Shown here piece after piece: positions 55,335 through 63,908 of a stretch of DNA of 64,000 bases; position 1 is the stretch's first letter, and each line of letters begins with the position of its first letter. Location of the stretch: positions 16,152 through 80,151 of the forward strand of contig NZ_AZDO01000050.1 in the NCBI RefSeq assembly GCF_001435505.1, written 5' to 3'. The translations under genes were made by a program, and so were the position numbers. This stretch comes from Companilactobacillus futsaii JCM 17355. GTDB taxonomy: Bacteria > Bacillota > Bacilli > Lactobacillales > Lactobacillaceae. Below the pieces are notes generated by a model. The model did not search any database, was not told the DNA's origin, and worked only from the letters and a program-made list of their open reading frames with translations.

Positions 55335-56507
55335 TTATTCGTAATCGTGAATCGTTACACCTTTAACAACACGGTTAACAGTACCACTAGCTGATGGTGT
55401 ATCAGGAGTGTTATTAACCTTGATTGAGTTCATCAATGCAAATGTTTGAGCAAATACTACATCAGGCAATGCTTGGTAAAGTTCTGGAAGATCCTTATCG
55501 CCAGCCTTAATGAAGAAGTTGTCACCTGAGAAATCATTGTCAGTAGAAGTACCAACGCCAACAACTTTTTCACAGATTTCATCAGCTTTGATTTCTTCCA
55601 AGATATCAACATCGTATTGACGAGTGTATTTATCATTGCTTAAGAAATCAAAGACAATTGTTTTGCCGTTAACATATGATTTTGGACCATGACGGAATCC
55701 CATTGATGAATCAAAGATTGTTGTCAAAGCACCAGCAGTTAGTTCAAGAACTTTCAATTGGGCTTCACGAGTAAGTCCTGAAAGTGAACCACTACCAAGG
55801 TAAGTAATGCGATCGTAATCTAAGTCAGCATAGGCTTGAATTTCATCTTCACGGCTGATGACTTCTTGACCCATCTTGATCATCGTATCGACCCAAGCAG
55901 CTTTTTTGTCTTCAGCATTTGTATCAAAAATCAATGCGGCCGTTAAAGTCATACAAGAGAAGCTTCCGGTCATGGCGAATCCCTTATCATTTGAAAGTGC
56001 TGGTTGAAGAAGCAAGAGATTAGCATCTTCAGTTTCAGCTTTCTTTGCTAAATGTCCTTTTGGAGCACAAGTGATAGTAATTTGATACAAATTCTTAACG
56101 AGTTTTTCAGCTAGTTCTACAGTGGCAACACTTTCTGGTGAATTACCACTTCTAGCAAATGATACTAAGATAGTTGGATCTTCACTTCTTAGATTGTCTA
56201 AAGGAGCAGATACAATATCAGTTGTGGAAATGCTTTCAAAGACAAAACGTGATGTATCGCCAACACGATTCAAATATGGTCTTAAGGTATCCCCTACATA
56301 AGCTGATGTACCAGCACCAGTGAAGATAACTCTAATTTTTTGATCTGCAAACTTGTCTGTAATCTGCTTTAAAAAGCTATCTATTTCTGATTTTTTATTA
56401 GTGTAGTTTTGGAAGGCCTCTTTCCATAAGTCTGGTTGTTGTTGAATTTCACGGGTTGTAATTTTAGCACCCATTTTTTCTAGTTCTTGATCTGTTTTAG
56501 TAAACAT
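55335..56507 (-). CDS. agaS: SIS-domain sugar-phosphate isomerase/deaminase (AgaS type)
   Basis: A 390-residue protein with two SIS domains (about 45-175 and 215-365): VIFTGAGTSAYVGDTL, LVSFARSGNSPESVATV, then ITYLGSGSLSGLTREAQLKVLELTAG and GFRHGPKSYVN. The AgaS family acts as galactosamine-6-phosphate or glucosamine-6-phosphate deaminase/isomerase, giving tagatose- or fructose-6-phosphate. It ends the amino-sugar PTS operon, 27 nt after the putative glycosidase gene, and precedes nagA, which would supply its substrate. ATG 56505-56507 with AAGGGAT. Confidence 0.87.
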   Translation of the reverse strand: MFTKTDQELEKMGAKITTREIQQQPDLWKEAFQNYTNKKSEIDSFLKQITDKFADQKIRVIFTGAGTSAYVGDTLRPYLNRVGDTSRFVFESISTTDIVSAPLDNLRSEDPTILVSFARSGNSPESVATVELAEKLVKNLYQITITCAPKGHLAKKAETEDANLLLLQPALSNDKGFAMTGSFSCMTLTAALIFDTNAEDKKAAWVDTMIKMGQEVISREDEIQAYADLDYDRITYLGSGSLSGLTREAQLKVLELTAGALTTIFDSSMGFRHGPKSYVNGKTIVFDFLSNDKYTRQYDVDILEEIKADEICEKVVGVGTSTDNDFSGDNFFIKAGDKDLPELYQALPDVVFAQTFALMNSIKVNNTPDTPSASGTVNRVVKGVTIHDYE

Positions 56508-56534
56508 GATATTGAAAATCCCTTCTCTATTTAT

Positions 56535-58550
56535 TTAGTCTAAGAATTGAATGTGAACAACTGCTAATTCTTTAACAGTGAAGTCGACGTGATAGATTCC
56601 CTTTTTATCCAAAGTGACATCTAAAACTTCATTTTGCATTTGATTGTTTTCATCACGATATGTAATAGAAGCTTGCTTGACACTGCGGTCTTTCAAGAAG
56701 AAATTAATTCCATCAACATTATCGATTGACCAATTGCTGACAATCATTTGGGTTTGTGCCTCATCGATAACCATCTTGCAATTGTACATGTTGACTAAGT
56801 GTGGAACGCTTGACTGTTCTTCAAAGAAATGCTTTATATCGCCCTCACGAATATCGGTATATTGCGCTTGCCAACCGTATTTTGGAGAGTCGGTCATTGG
56901 GAGGATATAAAATTTGTCATCACTGACAGTTACTGGGCCCAAATTGTTTTCAAAACGATCGTAAGCATGTGAATGTACTTTAACTTGAGATTGGTATTGG
57001 ATTCTTACGTAATCGCCAGTGTGAGTCAACATAGTGATTCTTGGATCACTGATTCCTGAAATCGTTGTACCGTCAAATTGTTCAAAAGATTGCTGCCCTG
57101 AACGATTCTTGAGTACTTCAATACTAGTTGCATCGATCAAATTCAATAAATGACGATTGTTCAAAGTAACAACTGCATCCCCATCCAAAAGAACGAAGTT
57201 ACGTGTTAGCAATTGTGTGATTTGATCATCACTCAAAGTATTCAAAAAGTTTCCCGTAACGGCAACGCATTTATTTTTGATTTCCTGATCAATATAGTTC
57301 AATGGTTTCGTTGCGATTCCCATTGTAGAAAGGAACTCCAACCACTGTGTTTGCGAAGCTATTAAACCTTCAAGAGTACCTTCTTCGTCAACTTTAGTTT
57401 TTACAACGTCTTGGTTCATCGGTACGATAACGCCGCCACGTTGTTCAATATCGACGCCATGATTGTATAAGAAATCTAAGAATTCTTTGTCATCATCTAG
57501 TAAGGCGTCATAACGGTAAGTCGGATTGATCCCGTCCCCCATCATACTGAACATGTTTAGCAAAACGCCGTCAGCATGAACTAAACTCGTTGTATCTAAT
57601 TGAAATTGAGTAAATTTATTTGACTTAGCATAAGGTGAATACAAGAAACTTTCCATTTCTGGATAAATCTTATGTCTGTCGCCAACTTCCGTTCTCGTTG
57701 CAACTGTATATTTTTCAAAGTCTCTAGCATATTGCTGTGGACTTACTTCGTTGTAAGCAGGCAAATGTGGTCTGGAAACAGCTGGGGTATCTTCGCCACT
57801 CATTAAGTCCAATAGTTTTTGCCAATCACGCCCCTCAAGAGCGTGTACTTCTGGCCAAGAGCTCATTAGTCCTAATGTTGTAGTTGGTGAAACAGCATGA
57901 ACTTTTTGTTCGATCATGTGAGCCACATGAAAAATTTCTTCTCGAGCAACTTGCAAATATGCGTTACGGTAAATATTCTCGCCACCAGTGAACATTTTTT
58001 GGACGAATTCCTCACGAGACAGGTCAGTTTGTAAGATGTCGTTGTACTGCTTCATGTGATCATCGCAGAAACAACCTAATTTGAAGGGTGCGTTCTTATA
58101 ATGTCTGAAGTCATCTTCCAGCCATAATTCATGTGGGTGAATACTTGCCCAAATAGCGTAGATATCACTGATATAATCAGCCCAACCGCTGTATCCAGGA
58201 CAAGCCATGGATAAACTAGTAACGCCTTGATAATTGACCATCGGCTTGATATCAAGCTCTGGTTTGATGGAAATCCCTCGATCAGAATGATTCATCGTAG
58301 TCCATGGATTCAAACTGATTGTCACGCCTAATTCTTTAAGCGGTTGACTTATTTCATCAACATTTCTAATTAATTCTTTGGCTTTGTCTAAAGTAATGTG
58401 AGTATCTGACAATTCTTCTTGATTTAGGAAAAAGGCAACATCTGAAATGTGAGCTTTTTTGACAAAATCAATCAATCTCTGTTTCTTTTCAGCAGTATAA
58501 ACATTTTTGTCAACAGCGAGTCTTAATGTATAACGGTAAGGATTATTCAT
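56535..58550 (-). CDS. Putative intracellular glycosidase of unrecognised family (TIM-barrel-like)
   Basis: A 671-residue cytosolic protein. The first about 400 residues alternate strands and helices like a (beta/alpha)8 barrel. HELWLEDDFRHY (acidic residues 145-147) and IYPEMESFLYSP (298-300) fit the places where clan GH-A enzymes keep acid/base and nucleophile; GLMSSWPEVHALEG and DGVLLNMFSMMGDG lie between or after them. The C-terminal part (about 430-671) is beta-rich. I do not recognise a named GH family. It lies between IIA and agaS; its ATG (58548-58550) is inside the IIA end, overlapping by 8 nt with GAGG from IIA codons as ribosome site. Most likely it cleaves the phosphorylated disaccharide brought in by the PTS. 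Confidence 0.6.
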   Translation of the reverse strand: MNNPYRYTLRLAVDKNVYTAEKKQRLIDFVKKAHISDVAFFLNQEELSDTHITLDKAKELIRNVDEISQPLKELGVTISLNPWTTMNHSDRGISIKPELDIKPMVNYQGVTSLSMACPGYSGWADYISDIYAIWASIHPHELWLEDDFRHYKNAPFKLGCFCDDHMKQYNDILQTDLSREEFVQKMFTGGENIYRNAYLQVAREEIFHVAHMIEQKVHAVSPTTTLGLMSSWPEVHALEGRDWQKLLDLMSGEDTPAVSRPHLPAYNEVSPQQYARDFEKYTVATRTEVGDRHKIYPEMESFLYSPYAKSNKFTQFQLDTTSLVHADGVLLNMFSMMGDGINPTYRYDALLDDDKEFLDFLYNHGVDIEQRGGVIVPMNQDVVKTKVDEEGTLEGLIASQTQWLEFLSTMGIATKPLNYIDQEIKNKCVAVTGNFLNTLSDDQITQLLTRNFVLLDGDAVVTLNNRHLLNLIDATSIEVLKNRSGQQSFEQFDGTTISGISDPRITMLTHTGDYVRIQYQSQVKVHSHAYDRFENNLGPVTVSDDKFYILPMTDSPKYGWQAQYTDIREGDIKHFFEEQSSVPHLVNMYNCKMVIDEAQTQMIVSNWSIDNVDGINFFLKDRSVKQASITYRDENNQMQNEVLDVTLDKKGIYHVDFTVKELAVVHIQFLD

Positions 58551-58965
58551 CCTCATCATCCTCGTCAGATTCGGCATTGATAAAGGCGTTAACATCAACG
58601 ATTCCGTCTTTGCCTTCTTTCATAATGTCGTTAACTTTAATGTCTTGTCCGATAAACTTTTGATTAGCGTAGTTAATAACCATTGGTAGATTCAAACCGG
58701 AAATAACGTGCATTTCTGGATAATCTTGAGTCAAATTGACAGCGACATTACCTGGAGTTCCGCCTAGTAAATCAACAATCAAGAAGACAGGTTCTTTGCC
58801 ATAATACTTTTTGATTTCAGTTTCTACCTTAGCTTTTAGAGTTTCAGGGCCGTCAGATTTTTGAAGTCCCAAAGCTACTGTTTCAGGTAATTCACCAATA
58901 ATTAATTCTGCTGATTTTAAAGTTTCAATTGCCATGTTTCCATGACTCATCAAGATTAATGCCAT
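58543..58965 (-). CDS. Mannose-family PTS EIIA with acidic tail
   Basis: A 140-residue EIIA of the mannose/fructose/sorbose class with phosphorylated His8 in LILMSHGNMA and the segment VDLLGGTPGN. Receives phosphate from HPr and passes it to IIB. The last about ten residues are almost all Asp and Glu (AESDEDDEDE), and the codons of this tail form the ribosome site and start region of the next gene. Located behind IID by 13 nt. Confidence 0.92.
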   Translation of the reverse strand: MALILMSHGNMAIETLKSAELIIGELPETVALGLQKSDGPETLKAKVETEIKKYYGKEPVFLIVDLLGGTPGNVAVNLTQDYPEMHVISGLNLPMVINYANQKFIGQDIKVNDIMKEGKDGIVDVNAFINAESDEDDEDE

Positions 58966-58978
58966 AATTTAAATCCTC

Positions 58979-59794
58979 CTAGATTTTACCAAGTACGCCG
59001 ATTGCTGAAAGTGCAACTGCGAAGATAATAACGATAAAGATAACCTTTGTAGAAGTCATACCCTTCTTACCTAATAACCAGTAAACAAGACCTACGACTG
59101 CAGCTGGAACAAGACGTGGAAGGATCATATCAATGTTACTTTGAACACTCAATGAAACTTTACCAAGGTGAGCAACTAATGGAACTTGGATGTTAATCAT
59201 ACTTGCAATCAAAGCACCAACAATGAAGACACCTAGCAATGTAGCAGCGTCTGTTAAAGCATTTAGTTGACCTTGCATTTCAGAAACAAGTTTTGTACCT
59301 GTCTTGTAAGCAAAGTGAAGTTGTTTCCAACGGAACACACAGATTGCGATGTTAACAGCTAACCATAGGAACAAACCGATTGGGTTACCTTGAGCAGCCA
59401 TTGTAGCAGCAATAGCACCCATGATAGTTGGAACTAAAGCGGCAAAAAGTGAATCACCGATAGCAGCGAATGGTCCCATAAGACCTGTCTTAATACCGGC
59501 AACAGTGTCTAGTGAATCCACACCTTCTTTACCTTCAACAGCTAAGTCGATACCTGTAATAATTGTGTTAAAGAAGTTACTTGTATTAAAGAATTGGTTG
59601 TGAGTCTTCATAGCTTCTTTTAGCTCTGGAGTACCATCACCATAAATTTTTCTTAGTTGTGGCAAGATTGTGTATAAATAACCTGAACCTTGCATTCTTT
59701 CGTAGTTCCATCCCATTTGGAAACCAAACAAACTACGCTTATTGATTTGTTTAAAATCTGCTTTAGTTAATTCATATCCGTTATTCTTCTTCAT
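58979..59794 (-). CDS. Mannose-family PTS EIID
   Basis: A 271-residue EIID membrane component: KADFKQINKRSLFGFQMGWNYERMQGSGYLYTILPQL, TGLMGPFAAIGDSLF and a C-terminal set of membrane helices. With IIC it forms the sugar channel. The start ATG 59792-59794 has GGGGAGG, lying within the acidic IIC tail, and overlaps the IIC stop by 14 nt. A longer frame up to 59845 is a read-back into IIC. Confidence 0.92.
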   Translation of the reverse strand: MKKNNGYELTKADFKQINKRSLFGFQMGWNYERMQGSGYLYTILPQLRKIYGDGTPELKEAMKTHNQFFNTSNFFNTIITGIDLAVEGKEGVDSLDTVAGIKTGLMGPFAAIGDSLFAALVPTIMGAIAATMAAQGNPIGLFLWLAVNIAICVFRWKQLHFAYKTGTKLVSEMQGQLNALTDAATLLGVFIVGALIASMINIQVPLVAHLGKVSLSVQSNIDMILPRLVPAAVVGLVYWLLGKKGMTSTKVIFIVIIFAVALSAIGVLGKI

Positions 59795-60710
59795 CACCGG
59801 AAACCTCCCCATTAGCGTCTTCGATTTCGTCTTCTTCGTCCTCATCGTCAGAACTATTGTTTGAACTTGCGGCTGGAGCAGAATTTAATTTAGCCATTGA
59901 TCTCTTGTATTCAAGAATAGCAAATGCACCACCGATTAAAGCAATCGCTAACATTGGTAGAGAATTGAATGTTGTTGTAAAGGCTTTGTTTGCAGCACCA
60001 AGACCTGTACCAAGTGTTTGAACGCTTGTGAACAATGTTGAAAGTAGAGCTGTAATTGTGAAACCAAGAATCAAGTAAGCAATGTGTTTCTTAACTGGTA
60101 AGTAGTGAAGCAAGATGGCAAAACCAACGGCTGGAAGTGTAGCACCGGCTGTTTGTAGACCAGTGTTCAACCACTGTAGATCTCCGTTTAGATATGTAAC
60201 CATTGTCTTAACAACACCTTGTCCTAGAGCCAAAGCTAGGAATACAGGGATACCACGTGATAATGTCCATGGAAGTACACCCATGATTGAGTGTCTTTCA
60301 ATACCCTTGTAGTTGAAGTTTTCGATATCTTTATCAACTTTGTGTTGGAAATAAGTATTAGCAAATCTTGCTAGGATATCAAATGATGTTAACAATGCGG
60401 CAACTGGAACACCGATAGCAGCAATAGCTGTAGCAGCTTTCATACCAGTACCGATTGAAAAGGCTGTAGCCAAAACAGTACCTGAGTTAGCATCGATCTT
60501 TGAAGCACCACCGAAAGTACCAACACCAAGAACTGTCAATTGAAGAGCGGCACCAATAACTAGTCCGGTCTTCATGTCACCCATGATCAAACCAGAAATC
60601 ATTCCGGCCCAAACGGGTTGACTCAATGATGAGTTCATTTGCAATTCATCATAAATGTTGTACATAGAATATGCCGTTAAAAGCAATATTTGAACAATTG
60701 AAAATTCCAT
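59781..60710 (-). CDS. Mannose-family PTS EIIC with acidic tail
   Basis: A 309-residue EIIC, with about eight membrane segments and the family stretch QPVWAGMISGLIMGDMKTGLVIGAALQL. It forms the sugar-binding membrane channel with IID. The C-terminal about 35 residues are a highly acidic extension (SDDEDEEDEIEDANGEVSGDEEE region), absent in standard members, whose codons contain the ribosome site of IID. Start ATG 60708-60710 with GGGGGAAG. Confidence 0.92.
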   Translation of the reverse strand: MEFSIVQILLLTAYSMYNIYDELQMNSSLSQPVWAGMISGLIMGDMKTGLVIGAALQLTVLGVGTFGGASKIDANSGTVLATAFSIGTGMKAATAIAAIGVPVAALLTSFDILARFANTYFQHKVDKDIENFNYKGIERHSIMGVLPWTLSRGIPVFLALALGQGVVKTMVTYLNGDLQWLNTGLQTAGATLPAVGFAILLHYLPVKKHIAYLILGFTITALLSTLFTSVQTLGTGLGAANKAFTTTFNSLPMLAIALIGGAFAILEYKRSMAKLNSAPAASSNNSSDDEDEEDEIEDANGEVSGDEEE

Positions 60711-60732
60711 TGTTTCTTCCCCCAATTAATCG

Positions 60733-61221
60733 CTATTTTTTGTAATCTTTTAAGATACCTGCGAAGTCTTTGGCATCGTCATTTGGAACCATTTGTGCAG
60801 TAATTTTAACCCCTGCATCTAAAATCTTTTGGAATGCATCGTAATCTTCATCTGTTACATTGATTGACTGTGTTAAATGTTGTGTATTGTCTTTTTGAGA
60901 CATATTACCAACGTTGATCGTGTCGAACTTAACGCCTTCTTCAATCATTTGTACCAATGTTTCAGGTTTCTTAACAACAAGGAACACTCTTTGTGATTCA
61001 TACTTGCCGGCTAAGATATTTGCTGAAGATTTCTTTGTTCCTAAAATACTGAGGTTAACCCCGGCTGGTTTAGCTAATTTAAGGGCAGTTTTTTGAATGT
61101 CGTTCTTTATAATATCGTTATCAACTACCATGATTCTTGAAGCTTGTAATTTAGTTGTCCATAAATTTGCTACTTGTCCGTGAATTAGTCTTTCATCGAT
61201 TCTTACTGCAATAATACCCAT
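60733..61221 (-). CDS. Mannose-family PTS EIIB
   Basis: A 162-residue EIIB with phosphorylated His14 in RIDERLIHGQVANLW, and typical MVVDNDI and VFLVVKKPETL segments. It transfers phosphate to the incoming sugar. It is the first transporter gene after gntR (33-nt gap, GGAGG site), so the order gntR-IIB-IIC-IID-IIA is one operon. Confidence 0.93.
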   Translation of the reverse strand: MGIIAVRIDERLIHGQVANLWTTKLQASRIMVVDNDIIKNDIQKTALKLAKPAGVNLSILGTKKSSANILAGKYESQRVFLVVKKPETLVQMIEEGVKFDTINVGNMSQKDNTQHLTQSINVTDEDYDAFQKILDAGVKITAQMVPNDDAKDFAGILKDYKK

Positions 61222-61254
61222 ATCTTTATACCTCCAAATATTAACTACTCTTCC

Positions 61255-61971
61255 TTAGGATTTGTTACTGATATCGTGTCTAATGTGATAAGCAAATTGA
61301 TCGCTTCTCGCAACACTCAAAGTAAACTCAATAATTTGATTATGTGGATCATAAGTTTGCCGTCTGAGATTCAAGCATGGCGTACCTTCTTTGATTTTCA
61401 GATACTTACTATCGTTTGCACTAGTAATGCCTGCTAAAAAATATTCATCAGCGTAGTACACCTGTTCATTAAATTCTTCTGAAAAAACTGAATACAATGA
61501 ACGATTGGATAACATCGATTCAGTCATCAAACTGAAGTGTTCAGCCGGTAAGTATGTTCGTTCCAACATTACCGGAATCCCGTCGGCAAATCGAAGTCGT
61601 TTTAACTTAATGATTTGACTGCCCACTTCAGTTTCCAAATTCTTAGCGAAGTATGCATTAGCCTCCTTTCTTTCAAAACTAAGAATTTTGGTTTGTGGTT
61701 TTTTCCCCAGTGAAATCATTTGCTTATTGAAACTATAACTACTATTCAAATCACTATTCAGATCAACTCTATTAACAAAAGTGCCTTTACCGTGAACTCG
61801 ACGAATCATCTCAGTAACTTCTAGTTCCATAAGAGCGGCCCTAACAGTTGTTCTTGATAATTCATATTTTTCAGCTAACTCCCTCTCGGAAGGTAATTTG
61901 GCATTGGCCGGTAAAGTCTGAATGTAATTAGTCAGCAAGTTGATTAACTGTTCTTGAAGAGTAATTTTCAT
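61255..61971 (-). CDS. GntR/HutC-type regulator of the amino-sugar PTS operon
   Basis: A 238-residue regulator: winged HTH at about 10-70 (LPSERELAEKYELSRTTVRAALMELE) and a UTRA ligand domain (about 85-235) like NagR/YvoA, which bind amino-sugar phosphates. The start is ATG 61969-61971 with AAAGGA; longer frame upstream to 62091 crosses the promoter. It stands at the head of the PTS operon and is the best candidate for binding the TGGTATAGACC-type operators before both nagA genes and the TGGTCTGACCA palindrome upstream of itself. Confidence 0.88.
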   Translation of the reverse strand: MKITLQEQLINLLTNYIQTLPANAKLPSERELAEKYELSRTTVRAALMELEVTEMIRRVHGKGTFVNRVDLNSDLNSSYSFNKQMISLGKKPQTKILSFERKEANAYFAKNLETEVGSQIIKLKRLRFADGIPVMLERTYLPAEHFSLMTESMLSNRSLYSVFSEEFNEQVYYADEYFLAGITSANDSKYLKIKEGTPCLNLRRQTYDPHNQIIEFTLSVARSDQFAYHIRHDISNKS

Positions 61972-62007
61972 ACGAATCCAATCCTTTCTGGTATCAACCA
62001 CAAGACC

Positions 62008-62036
62008 ATTGTATCCGGTTACAATCGATAAAACAA
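62008..62036 (-). promoter_or_regulatory. gntR-PTS operon promoter with overlapping cre site
   Basis: Minus-strand -35 TTGTTT (62031-62036) and -10 TACAAT (62008-62013) with a 17-nt spacer. TGTAACCGGATACA (62010-62023) matches the cre consensus at 13 of 14 and overlaps the -10, so the operon should be repressed by CcpA on glucose. Confidence 0.7.
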
Positions 62037-62105
62037 CAACTGGGATAGACCATTTGTGGGGTGGTTTATCTTCAAAAATCAACGGTATCAATGGCTTTTC
62101 TGGTC

Positions 62106-62175
62106 AAAAAATAAAGTGGTACTTTTTTTGGTACCACTTACATAAAATACCACTGATAAAACTGGTCTGACCAAT
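62106..62175 (-). promoter_or_regulatory. Operator cluster and hairpin upstream of gntR
   Basis: The 345-nt gap between gntR and ridA holds a palindrome TGGTCTGACCA (62163-62173), half-sites TGGTATTT and a 9-bp inverted repeat AAGTGGTAC (62114-62122) / GTACCACTT (62131-62139) followed on the minus strand by TATTTTTT. The first fits a GntR-type operator; the second could be an attenuator-like terminator or a paired operator containing GGTACC. Confidence 0.55.
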
Positions 62176-62246
62176 TTTTCATATGTATATGCATTTTTTT
62201 CATAATGTAATCAATAACGGTTAAACCTCTTGTCACATTTAGAGTA

Positions 62247-62282
62247 CAAAAAAATAACGTAGCGTTATGGCTGCGTTATTTT
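62247..62282 (-). terminator. Terminator after ridA
   Basis: AAAATAACG (62251-62259) / CGTTATTTT (62274-62282) with a 14-nt loop and seven T on the minus strand. Confidence 0.75.
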
Positions 62283-62317
62283 AGTATAATATTTATCTAT
62301 TTTTTAAAAATTTTTCT

Positions 62318-62692
62318 TTATTTCACTTCAGCTACTATTTCAATCTCAATTAAAGCATCCATTGGTAATTTAGATATCTCAATAGCAGTTCTTGCTGGAT
62401 AACTATCATTAAAGTAAGTCTGATATATTTTATTGAAGGCTTGAAAATCATTCATATCAGATAAGTAAACTGTTGCTTTCAAAGCATGATCTAAATCACT
62501 GCCGGCAGTTTCCAAAACATTGGCTAGGTTTTCCATAACTTGTTTAGATTGATTGGAAATTCCTTCTACCAATTTATTAGTCTTTGGATCTAAACCAATC
62601 TGACCAGAAGTAAATACGAAATTATTAGATTGTGTCGCATGGATATATGGTCCGATTGCGTCTGGTGCTTGGTCTGAGATTATTCTTTGCAT
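62318..62692 (-). CDS. ridA: RidA family reactive-intermediate deaminase
   Basis: A 124-residue RidA/YjgF protein that hydrolyses 2-aminoacrylate and related enamines or imines to 2-oxoacids. Signature: FTSGQIGLDPKTNKLVEG, DLDHALKATVYLSDMNDF and SYPARTAIEISKLPMDALIEIEIVA with the catalytic Arg. It follows the PatB-type C-S lyase by 22 nt, which produces such enamines, so the pairing makes metabolic sense. Normal length. Confidence 0.93.
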   Translation of the reverse strand: MQRIISDQAPDAIGPYIHATQSNNFVFTSGQIGLDPKTNKLVEGISNQSKQVMENLANVLETAGSDLDHALKATVYLSDMNDFQAFNKIYQTYFNDSYPARTAIEISKLPMDALIEIEIVAEVK

Positions 62693-62714
62693 TTTTTTGC
62701 CTTTCTTTTATAAA

Positions 62715-63908
62715 TTAATTATTTTCTTGCCACACTTTGGCCATTCTAGACATTGCTTCTTCAATTACTTGATGGGATGTACCGAGATTTAGTCGTAAAA
62801 AGTCATCTGCATCAGCCACATAATCATCCCCGATACCAACAACCACCCCAGCCTCATTTGCCATCATTTCTGCAATTTCATGCATACTGTACTTGCTCTT
62901 AGAGACATCTACCCATGGCAAGTAGGAAGAATCCATATCCATTAATTCCCACCCATCAAAGTATTTATCAATGTACTTTTTAGTGATCTCTAAGTTCTCG
63001 TTAATGTAAGATGCACACTGATCTAGCCACTCGTTGCATTTTTCATAAGCAGTAGTCATCGCAATTTGTCCGGGAATATTTGGAGAAGTAACCGAATTTC
63101 TTTGGTACTGTTCTCTAAATTTAGTGCGCAATTCTTCATTAGGAATTACTGAATACGACAATTTTAAACCACCTAAGTTAAAAGCCTTATTAGGCGAAGT
63201 AAACATGATTAAATTATCTAAATACTTATCATCTAGCTCTAAGGCCGATGTGAAGGTCCCCCTCATAATATGTTCAGAGTGAACTTCGTCACTAACAAAT
63301 AAAACATTATATTTCAGACATAGATCAGCGACTTTTTCAATTTCTTCTTTACTCCAAATTCTTCCTGAAGGATTATGAGGCGAACAAAAGAAAATAGCCT
63401 TAGGATGGTATTTTGCCATCTTATCTTCTAGCTTATCTAAATCTAAATCATATCGTGTACCATGCTTTAATAAAGGAACCGTAATAACTTTTCGATCATT
63501 GTGCTCAGCGGCGTAGGCAAACGGTCCATATATTGGTGTATTCATTATGATACTGTCGTCTTCGCCTAGAAACCTTTGGACTAAAACATGCATGTTAGGA
63601 ACTGTTCCATATCCTAAGGTGATCCAGTCTTTTCCTAATTCAACATTATGTCGTTTTCGATACCAATTAATAACACTTTGGTACCATTTTTCCGTTGGAT
63701 AAGTATACCCGTACGCCCCATTACCAGACATCTCAATCAATGCTTCTCTAATTTCTGGTGCTGCTTTGAAATCCATATCCGCTATCCACAATGGGATGAA
63801 ATCCTCTCTAACATTAGGAAACTTACTTTTTACAATGCTATAGTCCCACTTTCTGGCATTATCGATTCTTCTGTCAGAAAGATTATCAAAATCATATTTT
63901 GTCATCAT
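62715..63908 (-). CDS. patB: PLP-dependent C-S beta-lyase (MalY/PatB type)
   Basis: A 397-residue fold-type I aminotransferase-like enzyme of the MalY/PatB group, cleaving cystathionine or cysteine conjugates to thiol, pyruvate and ammonia. Visible: IPLWIADMDFKAAPEI, YGYTYPTEKWYQSV, CSPHNPSGRIW, SDEVHSEHIM and the PLP lysine in TSPNKAFNLGGLK. Two adjacent ATGs (63906-63908 and 63903-63905) are possible starts. It is upstream of ridA in the same direction; the region to the right edge shows no further gene. Confidence 0.9.
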   Translation of the reverse strand: MMTKYDFDNLSDRRIDNARKWDYSIVKSKFPNVREDFIPLWIADMDFKAAPEIREALIEMSGNGAYGYTYPTEKWYQSVINWYRKRHNVELGKDWITLGYGTVPNMHVLVQRFLGEDDSIIMNTPIYGPFAYAAEHNDRKVITVPLLKHGTRYDLDLDKLEDKMAKYHPKAIFFCSPHNPSGRIWSKEEIEKVADLCLKYNVLFVSDEVHSEHIMRGTFTSALELDDKYLDNLIMFTSPNKAFNLGGLKLSYSVIPNEELRTKFREQYQRNSVTSPNIPGQIAMTTAYEKCNEWLDQCASYINENLEITKKYIDKYFDGWELMDMDSSYLPWVDVSKSKYSMHEIAEMMANEAGVVVGIGDDYVADADDFLRLNLGTSHQVIEEAMSRMAKVWQENN

